Origin: Oscarella lobularis
Lineage: Eukaryota; Porifera; Homoscleromorpha; Homosclerophorida; Oscarellidae
NCBI RefSeq assembly: GCF_947507565.1
Contig: NC_089185.1
Span: forward strand, 806,001-870,000
Direction: 5' to 3'
Length of the DNA stretch: 64,000 nucleotides
The notes beneath the pieces are model-generated. The model was not told where the DNA came from, searched no databases, and saw only the letters and a program-made list of their open reading frames with translations. This document shows, piece by piece, positions 1 to 12,565 of the stretch (its first letter is position 1; every line of letters starts with the position of its first letter). The position numbers and the translations under genes are program-made.

Positions 1-3000
1 CAAATCTAACGGGACACTCGTCGACGCACGTCGTGTTGCCGTCGAGTTCGATTAGCGTTTGCGTCTTGCATCGATCGCAGTCGGACGCCGACGGGCCCGT
101 GCAGCTCGCCGAATCGTCGCATTGCAAGTCGCATCGCTGGCACGTCGTCATCTCGTCGGGGTTGTAGTAGCCGGGCGAACACTCGGCGACGCAGAACGTG
201 TCGAAATCGAGAAGCGGCTTTTCGGAGGGACAGGCGGGAATGCACCGAGTCAACTAGAAAAGAGAGAGAAAAAAGGACTATGAGCTCGTAGGAAGGATAA
301 GCAGACGTGCATCACCGCTTCCACGCGAGATCGCGTAGGCCTCATCGGTGGACGAGTCGTAGTGCGAAGAGCGGCTGTCGTCGTCGTCGTCGGCGTCGAC
401 GTCGTCCGATTGCACGCCGTCTCGTTTCTCGTTTCGTTGCACTGAACGGTCGGCACGGTCGTCGGAAAACGCGTCGTCGTCGTCGTAGGCACTTGCGTCG
501 TGATCAATCGCGCCGACGTCGGTCGAACGCTGAGCGTGACGAGAATTCGTTCGCGGCTGTTGAAACAGCCGTTGCAGTCGGTGTCGGCGGGACCCGTGCA
601 GCCGCAACGGCGAGTCGCCAACGAGCAGTTGTTGCACTCCGGATGACAACGACTACACATCGTGCCGTCGGCGTAATGAGTGCCGACACTGCACGAGGGA
701 ACGCACGAGCCGTCTTCTACGAACTTGGCGCATTTTTGACAGACGAGGGGAAATTGCAGCCCCAAGTTGCTGCACTCGAGACAGCCATCCTGACAATGTC
801 GACACGCCTGAACAAAGCAAATATTTCAGCCTCGCGCTTTACAAAGACCGGTCAATTCCTACAGGAACGCTTTGTTGCAAGCCGGCTGTGACGGGTCCGT
901 CAAAGCGTCCACTCGGACAGGTAACACCACTTTCAACACACTGATACTCAGACTAGAAAAAAAAAACAGAAAGTAAGGCCACCAAAGTTTGGTGTTACTT
1001 ACGGCTTCGGGGTCCCAAATTTTCTGACATCGATCACAACCGCCAGGGCCTTGAACCGCTTTCGGTCCCGTACATCCAATAGGTAATCCCGTTGGCGGGT
1101 TGGGGTTGATTTCGCACGAAGAATTACACGGCAAGCAGGTCTTGTTGTCGGCGGCACCATAGAGGCCAACGGGACAAGGGAGAAGACATTCGCCCAAGTG
1201 AATACGATTTTTGCACTCGGAGCCGGGAGGTCCGTCACTAACGCAATCGCGACTAGTCTGGACGATAAAGAAACGGAGTCGTTTTATCGTCATCACCGAG
1301 GCGGCGAATTGTACGTACCGGTCCTTTGCAAAGACGTGCGCAGACATTTGGACACGGTCGACACGTTTTCCCGTCTCTGATTGAATGATAGGGATACTGA
1401 CTGCATCAAAAATCGACTTTTCTTGACTTACGGCGCCAAATTGCACTCGGACACGCAAATACGTATGCCGGTTGACAGTTCGTCGTAGGCAAAATTCTGG
1501 CAGTTTTGACATTGCTCGGGTCCCGCGCCCCAGCATCCACTGCATTCAACGTCGCAAATATTTCCCTGGGTGTCTAAGAAGAAATCTCTTATATTAGAGT
1601 GGATCTACTTACGACACGTGTTGGATAAACTTACGACACGTGTTGTTATCCTGATTGGCTCTGACAACTAGGGCTGACTCTGGATCTCGCAATATTTGCG
1701 TCCAATTGATAGAATCAATAAAACACAGACGATTGTTTCCGTCAATTGAAACGTTTCCTCGATCTATTCTCTCAAGAGAGGCCGTCTGAAGAGAAACCAA
1801 GTGAGCGTTGTCGTTGATGTAGAGAGACCAGCTGTTGACATAGGGTGTGAATCGTCCTCGAATGGCGCGCAATTTGGGTAGAAAGGAGAGATCAGTGAAC
1901 GCGGGGTCGTCGACATCTGTAATGGCTAGATAGCCGTTGATTGCCGTGACGTCAGCCAAGGCAGTGACCAAATCGTCAAACGTCAACGCCTCAATGCCGG
2001 CCAATGCATCGCTGAAAATAATAAGTGATTATAGAGTCCCCTGCCCCCTAGAATTTATACCCTGTAAAGGAGACTCGATCGATGTGAATGCTGCCTTCCA
2101 CAATGCTGCAACCCGCAAACGATGCGATGTTTCCTTTGTGAAGCACTGGTCCAACCTGTTCAACTCCCGCGCACTCTATATACAAAAAAAACAATGCAGA
2201 TATATTCTAAGCGTTTTCGTCGCTTACTCGTCGGTGGAACGCAAGGTGAACTGCAAAGTTCACACATCCCTGTTTTTTCATTGAACATGTCGACTTCGTT
2301 AATGATGGTATCTTCCTGGCAATCAGGACTGCACGACGGAACTGGTCTGTTGGGTTGCAGTAAGTGAGCTACGAAAAAAAAACATAGAATTTAAATCGTC
2401 GCTCATTGCTATATTTGGAGAGTGTACCCATACCAGGACATTCTGCCGGAGCGATGCAAAGACGAGTGCCGACGAAATCAAGTTCTGAAGGCTGACATCC
2501 AGCTCTGCAAGTCAAACCGTCACTGTCTTTAGAATTCTTGCACTCCTACACAGAGAGTGAACGCGTGTGAAAAAAAATCTCTGATTTATCAATCACTTCG
2601 CAAAATCTATCACTGGAAGGACCCACACAGCCGGCCGCACACTCCTCGTGACAACAGTCCAATACGCTCATGGCATTCGGCGCACATCGACTTGAGCACG
2701 ATGGTGGACATACAACTTTGGACACTAATCAAAAAGCCGTTTGCCCAAAGGAAATTGACACAGGACCACTCTGCAACTACGGGTGAATGAATCCTTACAG
2801 GGGCGTTGGCATACTCCTGGCGACCAACACCGACTGCCGTTACAAGAAGGGCACGGAGAACCTAAAATCAACAATTATCCCGCATTCTAAGAATATAAAA
2901 CGCCATTACATCCCGACGAATTCAAGCCGAAATTCGTCCCATTTCCCTCCAAGATATCGTCCCATCGAATCGTGTCGACGTAGCATAGTCGACTATTATT

Positions 3001-3558
3001 TCGGAATAGCGCCGCGCCTGTCGACACCTCGACGAGGGCGCCGAGATTCAATTCGACGAGAGCGGGATTGTCGATGACGGCAAGGGCGGCGGACGCGTTT
3101 TGCGACGACAATCGATCGACGAAAAGTCGCTCGCCGCGAACGAGTTTGAGCGAGGGCAAGTCGACTTTCGTCAGATCGGTCCGATAGACGAGAAGGTAGC
3201 CGCTTATCACTTCGATTGTGCTCAGGTTCAAACTGGCGGCGGCGTCGGCGGCGAGACCGACGAGCTCGACGTTTCCGTCGACGACGACACACCCATCGAG
3301 GCGAGTGCGGAGGCGAGCGAGGCGTTGGTCGGGCGTGGAGCCATGAAGACGGATCGTCGTGCCGTAGTTCGTGCCGCGACACGTTCGCGGCGCAACTAGA
3401 ATGCGGTAAAAAAACGTGGATGCCGCCTCCTTTGCCGCGACAGGAATGTCTAGCAACGCTCTTGTCTTACCTGATCGAACAGGAATGGCGAGTAGGCAAA
3501 AAAGAACAACAATAGGCGCTAGGGAAAAGCTCGATTCCCGTGTCCTTGTCCTAGGCAT
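1..3558 (-). CDS. EGF-receptor-like receptor tyrosine kinase, ectodomain only (3' part beyond window)
   Basis: Likely a cell-surface receptor tyrosine kinase of the EGFR/insulin-receptor fold class. The start at 3558 opens a signal peptide (hydrophobic core PIVVLFCLLAIPV). A 75-nt intron (3396-3470) then leads into receptor L domain 1 with CRGTNYGTT and the closing motif NNSRLCYVDTIRWDDIL, which resembles the ErbB pattern. A furin-like cysteine-rich region follows (about 2040-2880), then L domain 2 (about 1620-2030, ending NNRLCFIDSINW), then a second cysteine-rich region (1 to about 1600). That L-Cys-L-Cys order is the ErbB layout. The second cysteine-rich region carries a Thr/Pro-rich insert near 310-560. 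The transmembrane segment and kinase lie to the left of the window, so kinase identity is inferred. Shank ends only 115 bp upstream on the same strand. The family is well supported; the exact subfamily is not. Confidence 0.85.
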
Positions 3559-3673
3559 TCTAGCAAAAAAGTGGCAATCGATACGCGTGAGGTAACCCGT
3601 ACGACCGTACCTAGAGGTGTGTAATGATGTCATGTGGTCATTAGATATGTCATATGCATAGAATAAATTTTGT

Positions 3674-6600
3674 TTAGTTATTAGATGTTCTTCCTGAATC
3701 GTTCCGCAGTTTCGCCATTGCGTTGCCCAACGTGAGCCGATGTCCCAGTCGTGCGACGCCCAACTCTTTCAGGTCGTCTTTCGACATGTCGACGAGATGG
3801 CGACCTTCGATTTCGTTCTCAACGAATGTCTTCGCGTACTCTTCCAAGCCCAGCGACCCAAGCCAATCCGAGACGTCACCAACCGTCCACTCGCTAAACG
3901 ACTTTCTTTCGAATCCTTTTCCGCCGCTCGTCTCAGTCGCGGCCGTCAATTGCGTGGCGGCACTATCGAAAGAAGACCATGACAACAAAATACACGCAAA
4001 CGTTACTTTCCATACCGTTTTGTTTCGGTGTTTTCGTTGTCGTCGAGAGAAGGCGGCGGCAATGACGGCACAGGCGGAGGCGGGCCCAATTCATCTTCTA
4101 GTAAAGGTGGCGGAGCTTCTGTTGGAATTGGAGGCGGCGGAGGTTCCGTTGGAATTGGAGGCAGTGGCGAAAAAGAGGCAACCGGCGGTGGCGGGGGTAG
4201 TGACGCAAGGTCGACGTTTTTCTCTTCTGCTTCGTTTTCAAACGTTACGACGGGTGGCGGCAAATCCGCAACGTCGAAAGCGAAATTCGTTTCCGTTTCC
4301 TCGTGGTCGTAAACAACGGGCGGCGGAAGGGTAGACACGTCGAAATCGGTCAATTCGTCGGCAACCGCAACGTCGCTCGACTCAAAATTGATTGGCGGCG
4401 GCGGAGGCACGACGATCTCTTCCTCCTCGCCTGAATGAGAGCCGACGTTGGCAGGCGGCGAAACGCGATGATTCTCGACGATTGGTAGAGGCGGTGGCGG
4501 CAGTGTCGATACGTCAATCTCGGCGGCTTCGATTCTGTTCGACGACGAGCCGACGATTAAAGAATTCAGTAGATCATCGTGAGGAGGCGGTAGAAAACTC
4601 GGAGGCTCCGCCTCGACATTAGACGGAGGAATAACTACAGTCGTCGTAGGACAGTTCTCTTGACTGGGACTAAGAAACGTCTCGACCGGTGGCGGCGAAT
4701 TAATGCCGACAATGTGAAGAGACGATTCTTCCTTTACGTCTTCCTCCCAACTGGGACTCTGTTCAGCGGCGAGCATCGCCATGTCGACCGGCGGCGGAAT
4801 AACGATATCGTCCCATCCGGTCCCCTTTCGGTCTTCTTCCTGTTCCGTATCATCTAAGCGAATGATGTCGCGATCCGCTGGAGCTTTCGATGGCGCGGCA
4901 GTCGCTGTGTGCGACTCGTCGGCGCCCCACAGAGCAATCGCTTTGTCGATGTCTTCTTCCACTGTCTGCTTCTCGACGATCGGAGGCGCCGCCGGCTCTC
5001 CAGTCGTCGGCGATTCGGAGATAGTCGACGCGGGAGGAGGAACCGCTTTTAAGACGGCCGACAAATCGAAACTTGCTTTCGGTTCCCGTTTCGGCGCGGC
5101 GTCCGAGCTTCGGCTTACGCGAGGCGGTCGCATTTGTCGTTTCGACGCCGCGTCGCTCAACGCTCGAAGACGCACGTCGGTGTCCTCCTCTCGACGTTGC
5201 CCTGTCGGCGACGGCAAGATTTTGGAAGTCGTCGACTCAGGCGAGGAAGCCGCCGGTGCCGCCGGTGCCACCACCGCCGTCGTTTCCATCAATTTCGCGG
5301 TTGTCATTCGCGCTTTACGCGCAGCGAGCGCTTGCCGAAGTTCTCCGCCGGCAAACGACGTCTCGTCTTCTGCCGTCGATTTTTCCTTCGCTTCGCCTTC
5401 CGATGACGCAGCGGCGGCCTTCGCTTCGACTCTCGCGCGCCGTTCCGAGGCAAGTTTCGCAATGGCCGCTATTGGATCCACCGTCTTTCGCGCCGCGGAA
5501 GCCGACAGAGATTTCGATCGAGGTCTCGCCGTTTTGGGACTGCCCATCTTCGATATGGCGGCAGCAAGTTGACTAGCCAAATCGCTGCCGCCGCCGGTGC
5601 TCGACTCTGACTCTTCCTGAGCCGATTCAGCGTTTTCGTAAATTGTCGACGAAGAAGCTATAGATAGGAAATTTAAACCACTCAGAAAACCCTATATATC
5701 GTTTTCGCTCACCGTATGTAGCGGTCGTCGTGGGATTTCGTTTGGGAAGCGGCGGCGGTGCACCCTTTAAAGCTACGAGAGAAAACGTTTACGAGCACAA
5801 CCGTTAGGAATGAATTTCACGCACTGAACGACTGCGATCGCAATCTCGGCGGCGTCGCAAGTCCGGGAAGAGGATCCTGCTGTCTCCCACGCGGCAAACC
5901 TGACGTCAGAATTTTCGCAAGCAATTCAGGCGACGGCGGCGTGTTCTTCCGAGCGAGCGACTTTCGTTCAATTGCCGGCGACGACGACGCTGACAACGAT
6001 TTCTCCGACTTGGCTGCCGCCATCGCTACCGGCGTCGTCGATTTCGCCGCCGCCGCCGCCGGTGCGCGTAGCGTGCCGTCGGTCACGGTCAACTTCACTT
6101 CGTCGACAACGGATTTGATCAATTTCACCAAGTCGGCGTGAGTTGCTTTCACGACTTTCTTGCCGTTGATCTTTTTTTATCAAAATAATAAATGACGAGG
6201 GAACTAGACTACGGAGATTTTTTTTCTAACTTCTAGAATGTAGTCGCCGATTTTGAGTCCGGCCTTCTGAGCCAGCCCGTCCGGATCCACGGTTCCGACG
6301 TACTGTAACGACGGGGTTTTTAATGTTGGTTTGAAATTCAATGTTGGTGACGACGCTGAACGGGCGACTTCAATACGAATGATACAATAGATTACGCATC
6401 TTACACTTAGCTCCTCGGACAGAAAACCCCAATCCGATATTTCCCTTTACCAACGTTATGATTCGCGTTTCCAACTGATTCAAAACACTGGCAGTGGCAC
6501 GATCTGGCTTAGGCGACGTAGATATCATCATATGACCTAAAATAAAGAAGACATCGAAAAGAAATTATAATTATTAGATTTCCTTTCTACCTGTTGACAC

Positions 6601-9272
6601 CATTTCCACGACGGCATTGCTCGGAAACCAACCCTGTCTCAATCCGACCCGTCCCTCCCAGAAACCTTCTTTACCAACAAAAAGAACTAAAAAAGATAAC
6701 GTGATGTAGTCAAGTTCTAAATCACAAATTTCCCCCCGCACTCACGTTCCACTTCGTCTCCGTCTTCGAAACTCAACTCGCTCTCGTCTTTCGCTACGTG
6801 ATTTCTCACGGCAATAAATCGCCGTCCCGCGACGGCTGGATACAATCGCACGTGCCGACCGTCTCCGTCGCCCTTTTCGCTCTCTTTGAACGATAGCAAC
6901 GTGTCGCCTTCTCTGGTCGAGGAACTGAACTTCACGTTACGCGGCAACGTTTTCGCCGTCGCCACGGGCGACGATTCCCGACTTTGATTCGTCTTCTTCA
7001 GTATCGATCTCGGCGACGCCGCCGCCGCCGCGACGGAAAACGACGACGTGCGACCGAGCGCTTCGTACGGATTGTTCCGCACGTGAATCCTCACCTCGTC
7101 CGTTGCAATCGTCGTCGCGTTGCCGCCGCCGCCGCCGCCGCCCGACGACGGCATCGTCTTCGCGCTGAACGACGATCGGCGTTGAACGGGCGAATGAACG
7201 GGCGACGACGGACTCGGCTTTACGTGACCGTTCGGCGGCTGCACCGTCGTCGCCGTCGCCGCCGTCCTCGTTGTCATGCGGGGTGACGAATTCACGGGAG
7301 AACCTGATGAAGTTACGTAGCGAGTGTTTTTCGTATCGGAACCGCCGCGTTTTTTTTTTACCTGAAGATGATTGAGCCAAAGCCGATGCGGCTAATAGAC
7401 TTGATTCGCTTACAGCTGATCGAAGAATGCGCGGGCGGTCGCTGCCGCCGCGATGATCAGACGACGGTACCAGTGGCGTGTTTGACGGTCGACGACGTCT
7501 GTTGTACGTCGGTTTGTCTCTAAAACGAACTAGAAAAGAGACCGAGAATACAATGAAAAACTGTATGGCGTTGATTGTCTCCGTACCGACGTCGGCTTCG
7601 ACGTGTTGTTCGATGAGACGAGCGATAGTGTAATTGGAGGAGATGACAGCAACCTTGATTGACAGGTTACAAGTAAGGAAAAACACGTGTGCGAGACGTT
7701 TGCCAATGCACCTGATATGCCGTCTGGTTGGAGTGGTTCAGAATCTCTTTATTCGCTCCGCGAAAGAGTAGAACCCGAACGCACGCTTCCTGGACGGCAA
7801 AAACAGTAAAAATCCCAGTTCATCACCAAAAGCTTTCCTAACACTTGACAAGGGAGAGTACTTTGTGTACACAGATACAATGCCTTCTCTAAGCCTATAC
7901 TCTTTCTCGCTGCAAACTTTGTACCTTAGAGGACTGGTGTACTCTAACAAGTCGTACCTGCTTGTTGATTGCAGCAATGTGCAGTGCCGTGTTGCCAGTT
8001 GAGTTCTGCGCGTCCATGTAGACTCCATAGAACAGAAGATGTTCCAAGTGCTTCAGAAGCCCCTTCTTGCAAACCTAGAAAACAAACAGCACTTCTCCTC
8101 CCCCCTGCCTGCAATAAACTCCTCGTCCTTCTCTCACGTGATGAATCTCCTGCCAGCCTTGAGCATCTTGTATCATTATTATTGATTGTTCCTTCAATAG
8201 AAGCTCGAAGCAATTTGGGTTGCTGCCAACGACGGCCGAACAATAGAGCGGCGTTAATCCTTTTTTGTCTCTGTAATTGAGTGAAGCCCCCAAGTCCAGC
8301 ATCACCTTGTTCAGAACACAAAATAGCCACGGAGGAGGAGATACAGACAACGACTCACCTCAATCGCACCAACGTTTCCCTCAATAGCCGCCTTATGCAT
8401 TGCCGTCTGTCCGTCCTTCGAACGGAAATCTAAATGAGCACCGCCTTCGATGAGCGTCAATAGAATCGTTTTCATCTGCTTCATGGGAGCCGTAGTAGCC
8501 AAAGCCAATGGAATGACTAAGTAGAACAAATTGCCTTTCTTTCTATAGTCTTGGTGTTTGTCGCACCTCCCGTTTCTTCGTCCATGTAATTCGGATCTAA
8601 GCCCTTTGCTAGGAGTTTTCGCGTTTTGTCCACGTTGCCCGTAGAAACGTGCTCCAAGAATTTCTTCTGATTCACCTTTTGAGATCGTTCGTCAGTTGGA
8701 ATCGCCAGACTTTTAAAAAAATCAATGAACGCACTTTCGTATTTATCTTGTGGCGGTGTTTCACGTCCAGAAACAAGCCGCTGTAATCTCTCCTTTTCTT
8801 CCTAAACTAAAAGAAAGAAAAAAAGATCGATAGATAAAGGCGAGAAAAAAACAAATCGCGCGTACTGCAGTACCTCCAACGAGACCGGTTCCCTAAGAGA
8901 GTACTCACACAAGAGTCGTTCCTCTTCGAGGAACTTTCCCGAACGTCCGTTAGCCGGTGGCAAAAAGAGCCCATAATTCATGGCGTCGCGGACGTCCTGG
9001 AGAAGAAAAGCGAGAATCCGGCGACAAATCTTTCTCACGTCGATCGCGCGCACGTACCTTCACGAGACGAGTGAGAACGATCTGTTTCGCCGTCCAAACG
9101 CTGCTATCCGACTCGAACTGGAGACATTTCTGCGCGAGAAAAAGCGCTGACATCGCGCGCGGGCGAGCGAGCGGGTCGCGACCTGGAGATTTTGTTCCGG
9201 TACGGAAATTCGAATGAGAATCGAACCGCCGACGGCGTCGTTCGTTGCGTCGATCGCTGCGGTCGAGGTCAT
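3674..9272 (-). CDS. SHANK: Shank-family postsynaptic-type scaffold protein
   Basis: A multidomain scaffold that in bilaterians links membrane receptors to the actin cytoskeleton. All signature domains appear in canonical order. From the ATG at 9272 comes the N-terminal Shank/FERM-like region (ILIRISVPEQNLQ; later MNYGLFLPPANGRSGKFL and EERLLCEYSL). Ankyrin repeats follow (about 7700-8700; for example DAQNSTGNTALHIAAINKQ and DKKGLTPLYCSAVVG). Next are an SH3 domain (about 6600-6860; FIAVRNHVAKDESELSFEDG), a PDZ domain (about 6080-6475; carboxylate loop GLGFSVRGAK), a long Pro-rich acidic linker (about 4010-5640) and a C-terminal SAM domain (about 3700-3920; WTVGDVSDWLGSLGLEEYAK). Stop is at 3674-3676. 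There are many short introns. No strict Homer-type PPxxF motif was seen in the linker. The linker is poorly conserved, so exon edges there are less certain than the domains. Confidence 0.93.
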
Positions 9273-9816
9273 GGGATTCTCTATATCGTAAAAGGGAATG
9301 GCTGAGCGAGCAGGACGAGGTGCGACATCACGCGAAAGACGAGCCGTTCCTTTGCATGCGCGCAGGCACATGTTTGTAGTGCGTGTTGGGGCGGGACCGT
9401 CGGCACAACGGGCGTTCCGGGTTCGGTAGAAAAGCGCGTGTAGTGCGTAAAGCGTTCGTCACTTAGCGTACCGTGTATTTTTGGCGGTGCGTATCGCGTG
9501 TTAGAACCGCAACAAAAAGTGGAAAGGGGCTTCGTCGAGTTTTCGGCGCTCGTTCGAGCTCACCTCGTTCCCGCTAGAACGCCGATCGGTTTGGCGTCGT
9601 TCGTGATCCGACGTCGACGAGGCACTCGCGCTCTGTTCGAACGTAGGGCAGAATCGCTGCGCGGAGGGACTGCTTGCCTGGGAACGCCCCTTCGATGTGG
9701 AGATTCCGGCTTTTTCGCAGTGCCCGGATTTCAAAATGAATTGTAGGGATGCGCCTTTGGTCCTATTTTCAACCAATCTCTATCAAATACATAATTTCTG
9801 CGACGTCCACCTGCCT
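9273..9816. other. Intergenic, Shank upstream region
   Basis: About 540 bp between the Shank start and the sulfotransferase stop. Reading frames here start at non-ATG codons and match nothing recognisable. It should contain the Shank promoter and 5' UTR, but I see no clear TATA box or repeat. Confidence 0.5.
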
Positions 9817-10617
9817 TCAAAAAGCGAGCTCGTACAAGTCGCGCTCGTCGTCCATTCGACGTCGAATTTCATCAAAATTAGCCACTTTGTCGCAAAGTCG
9901 ACCCGGATTTTGCCGAACCGAGACAACGCCCACTTCGCACGGTTCCAAATGCAGATGAGAAAAGATCCTCGCCAATTCGTTGTCCTGATTCTCGACCAAG
10001 TCCTCGAAGCTGACAAACAGCTTGTCGACAGGACAGGCGTTCAACGCGCGCAAACTCGTCGACCAGCGTCGACGTTCGGTCGTCGCAAACTCGACGAAAC
10101 GATCCCAATCGACGTGCAGCGGTTTCGCTTTCCTTACTAGGGGATCGTCGGGAGCGCGAAACCACTCCTTCGTTCGAAAGGCGTTTTCCAATGAAACGAA
10201 CGTTTCGAGGAGACTGCGTCGATACAGGACAATGACTTTAGGTCGATTCATTGCGTCGATGAGAGACGGTAGCGCAATTCCCGTTCTCTCCAATTGCTCG
10301 TTGAAAATTTTGAATCCCGAATAGGCGACGAAGGGCCAAGCGTCGAAGGCGAACAGATTGCGAATTGTGAAGAGCGACGCTTGGATGTAGGTGAGAAGTC
10401 GCGACGGGTCTTTGGGAAGTGTCTTGGTTGCCTCCTCTTCGAGAAGTTCGCCTTGGATGCTTATTCTCGGGTGAAATGCTAGGGAATTTACGAGGAGAGT
10501 CGATCCTGATCGTCCCGAGCTCAGGACGAGCACCTTTCGACCTCTGAATCGACACCGACCAAAGAGAAAATCCCAGAAACGCTGAAAACTCGACACAGTG
10601 TACCAGTAGAGAAACAT
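9817..10617 (-). CDS. Sulfotransferase family protein, single exon
   Basis: About 266 residues with no visible intron. It should transfer sulfate from PAPS to a hydroxyl or amine on a carbohydrate or other acceptor; the acceptor cannot be told. The 5'-phosphosulfate loop is VLVLSSGRSGSTLLVNSL near the N-terminus. The 3'-phosphate-binding segment is KVIVLYRRSLLETFVSLENA in the middle. I chose the ATG at 10617 because the upstream in-frame extension has no ATG. The first 20 residues are aromatic and hydrophobic (MFLYWYTVSSFQRFWDFLFG), which could be a short membrane anchor, as in Golgi sulfotransferases, although it is weak. It starts 107 bp after the MRPS9 stop, on the same strand. Lack of introns contrasts with its neighbours and could reflect a retrocopy or ancestral state. 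Confidence 0.85.
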   Translation of the reverse strand: MFLYWYTVSSFQRFWDFLFGRCRFRGRKVLVLSSGRSGSTLLVNSLAFHPRISIQGELLEEEATKTLPKDPSRLLTYIQASLFTIRNLFAFDAWPFVAYSGFKIFNEQLERTGIALPSLIDAMNRPKVIVLYRRSLLETFVSLENAFRTKEWFRAPDDPLVRKAKPLHVDWDRFVEFATTERRRWSTSLRALNACPVDKLFVSFEDLVENQDNELARIFSHLHLEPCEVGVVSVRQNPGRLCDKVANFDEIRRRMDDERDLYELAF

Positions 10618-10723
10618 TCGCGTACGGGAGCCTCGAAGCAATCGTTGTCCCGTAAAATATTTATCAGATCATTCATTTACATTTACGCGTTAGTTGACAA
10701 TCAACGTTTCACCCTACAAAATA

Positions 10724-12565
10724 TTATTTCAAAAATATAAAGATTAGAATTTCGCTCTTGTACCATGTGAATTTCTTTCTTGCTTTTTTCTGCCCTGCTT
10801 TCTTTCGTTCAACCATTCTCGGATCTCTGATAAGAAGACCCTCTACAAAAATAATATTAGCTGTGAACAAATGCGCTCCCAAATATAAACGTAACCTTTC
10901 TCTAAAATAGGACCGTAGGAATCAGAAAAGTTGAGTAATGCTCTGCTAATTCCATGTCGTAAGGCTCCAGTTTGGCCTAGAGTTGATTTTCATCATGCCT
11001 GCAGCTTGTAGATACATAATAGTTTACCTGACGGCCCTCCGCCTTCTATAACAGCCTTGACGTCATACATTAAAAGAGTGTTCGTCACGATGAAAGGATA
11101 CATCACTTGCTGCCTGCAGTACAGCTGATATTACAACACAAAATAACAATTTACTCTAAAAACAAACCGATCTTCGAGCCTTGTGAAGTAGTCAAGAAAT
11201 TGTGTGCCATTTATTTGAATTTGTCCGCAGCCTCTACTCACCCAAACTCGAGCTACTGAACATTTCCGCTTGCCTTTTTGGAAAAAAAGAGATATTGGAT
11301 TTGACCATTTAGAAATCTAAGCAATTACCGGTTCCATATGCTCGACCAAGATAGTCAACCTACAAATAAATGCCTTGGTATGAGACTGAGCTGCCTATTT
11401 TCACACTGTACCTTCTTTTCTTTCGCGTGATGACTAGGACGAGGAACTGCTTTCCGAAAATCACCAAAAAAATCTTTGAACTTGACGGAGTGCGGCAATG
11501 AAGCAATATAAGACAATCTCTTCAGAGCGACTTCATACTGCAAAAGACGTTACTGATATCTTTATTTGAACAGAGTGTAGTACTTGTTTCTCGCTTATAT
11601 TCTCGCCAAGTTTGCTCTCCAATTCCTCCTTAGTCAGCCAACGGCATGGGCCATCCTCGCTCGCCTCAAACGCACTCACGCTGTCAGTTTTGTTTTCTCT
11701 CTGGCTTGCTTTCTCAATTAGACTCTGCTGCTTATTGAGATCCTGAAAAAAACGCATCCCTCCTCACAACACTTCTAGACACAACAATCACCGTCCCATA
11801 CATAAATAAAATCTTGATAAGCGGGCGATCCAGTATAGAATCCTGCTGCTTTGGGTCGACCATCAGGACCAAACAAAGCTTCTATAGAGAAAAAATTGAT
11901 CCACAGCACAGGCAATGCGGTGTCAAAACCTTTTCTTTTAGGAAACACTTCAAAAGGATGCTAAAGCAATATAATTTAATTTAATATTCTGAGAGGACAG
12001 TGACGTTACGCTTGCCTTCATTGTAGGCCTAGCATCCTTGGCATACAAACTGGTAGGCAATAGATACTTAATTGCATCCTAGTTTCTCATTGCAAAGTGC
12101 TGAATGCTAAACCAGAAGTCGACTTACTTCAAGTTCTTTGTCAGTCATCAAATCTGGATTAATGCCCATCATTTTAGCGAGTCGTCGACGACCTTGGTAG
12201 TAAAATTCGACTTCTCTCCTCATAAATTCGTCTGGTAGAAGACACAACGAATGCATGCACGATCGTACTACACAAATGGTTTTTCTTACTGCTCGCTAAG
12301 AGCAGGTCCCGTTGGAGACGATCGTCTAGTGTCGGTTTTTGCGCCTGCACGAGTATCAATCAGGTCGAAAAATCGAATTCCGTAAAGACTTCCGTACGTC
12401 TGGCTTGTTCTCGGCGCTCGTTGACGATTCGTCTTCTCGCAAACGGCTGAAACGTCGTACGCTTTTCGAAAAAACCGTTGAAAACTTCAGTGCTTCGCGC
12501 AGACCCGTGGAAAAATTGCAGACTAATGACGGAGAAGACGAGAATACGCGAAGAAACACTGGCAT
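10724..12565 (-). CDS. MRPS9: Mitochondrial small-subunit ribosomal protein uS9m (MRPS9)
   Basis: A structural protein of the mitochondrial ribosome small subunit. The ATG at 12565 opens a Ser/Arg-rich presequence (MPVFLRVFSSSPSLVC) that looks like a mitochondrial targeting peptide. The next exon joins in phase 0 (NKPD to AQKPTLDDRLQRDL). The metazoan-specific N-terminal part is present (GRRRLAKMMGINPDLMTDKE; later FGPDGRPKAAGFYTGS; CRWLTKEELESKLGE). The conserved S9 core follows (KGKRKCSVARVWVSRGCGQI; GQTGALRHGISRALL; LIRDPRMVERKKAGQKKA) with the typical basic C-terminus ARKKFTWYKS. Stop is at 10724-10726. About ten short introns separate the exons. Order and length agree with animal MRPS9, so the call is firm; internal exon edges are approximate. 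Confidence 0.92.

Noticed and set aside
4781-5572. Long plus-strand frame of 263 codons opposite Shank
   Set aside because: Antisense shadow of the GC-rich, Ala/Pro-rich Shank linker exon.
7081-7290. GCC/CGC-rich plus-strand frames with many Arg
   Set aside because: Antisense of the SH3-proximal Shank exon; Arg-rich shadows are typical of GC-rich coding DNA.
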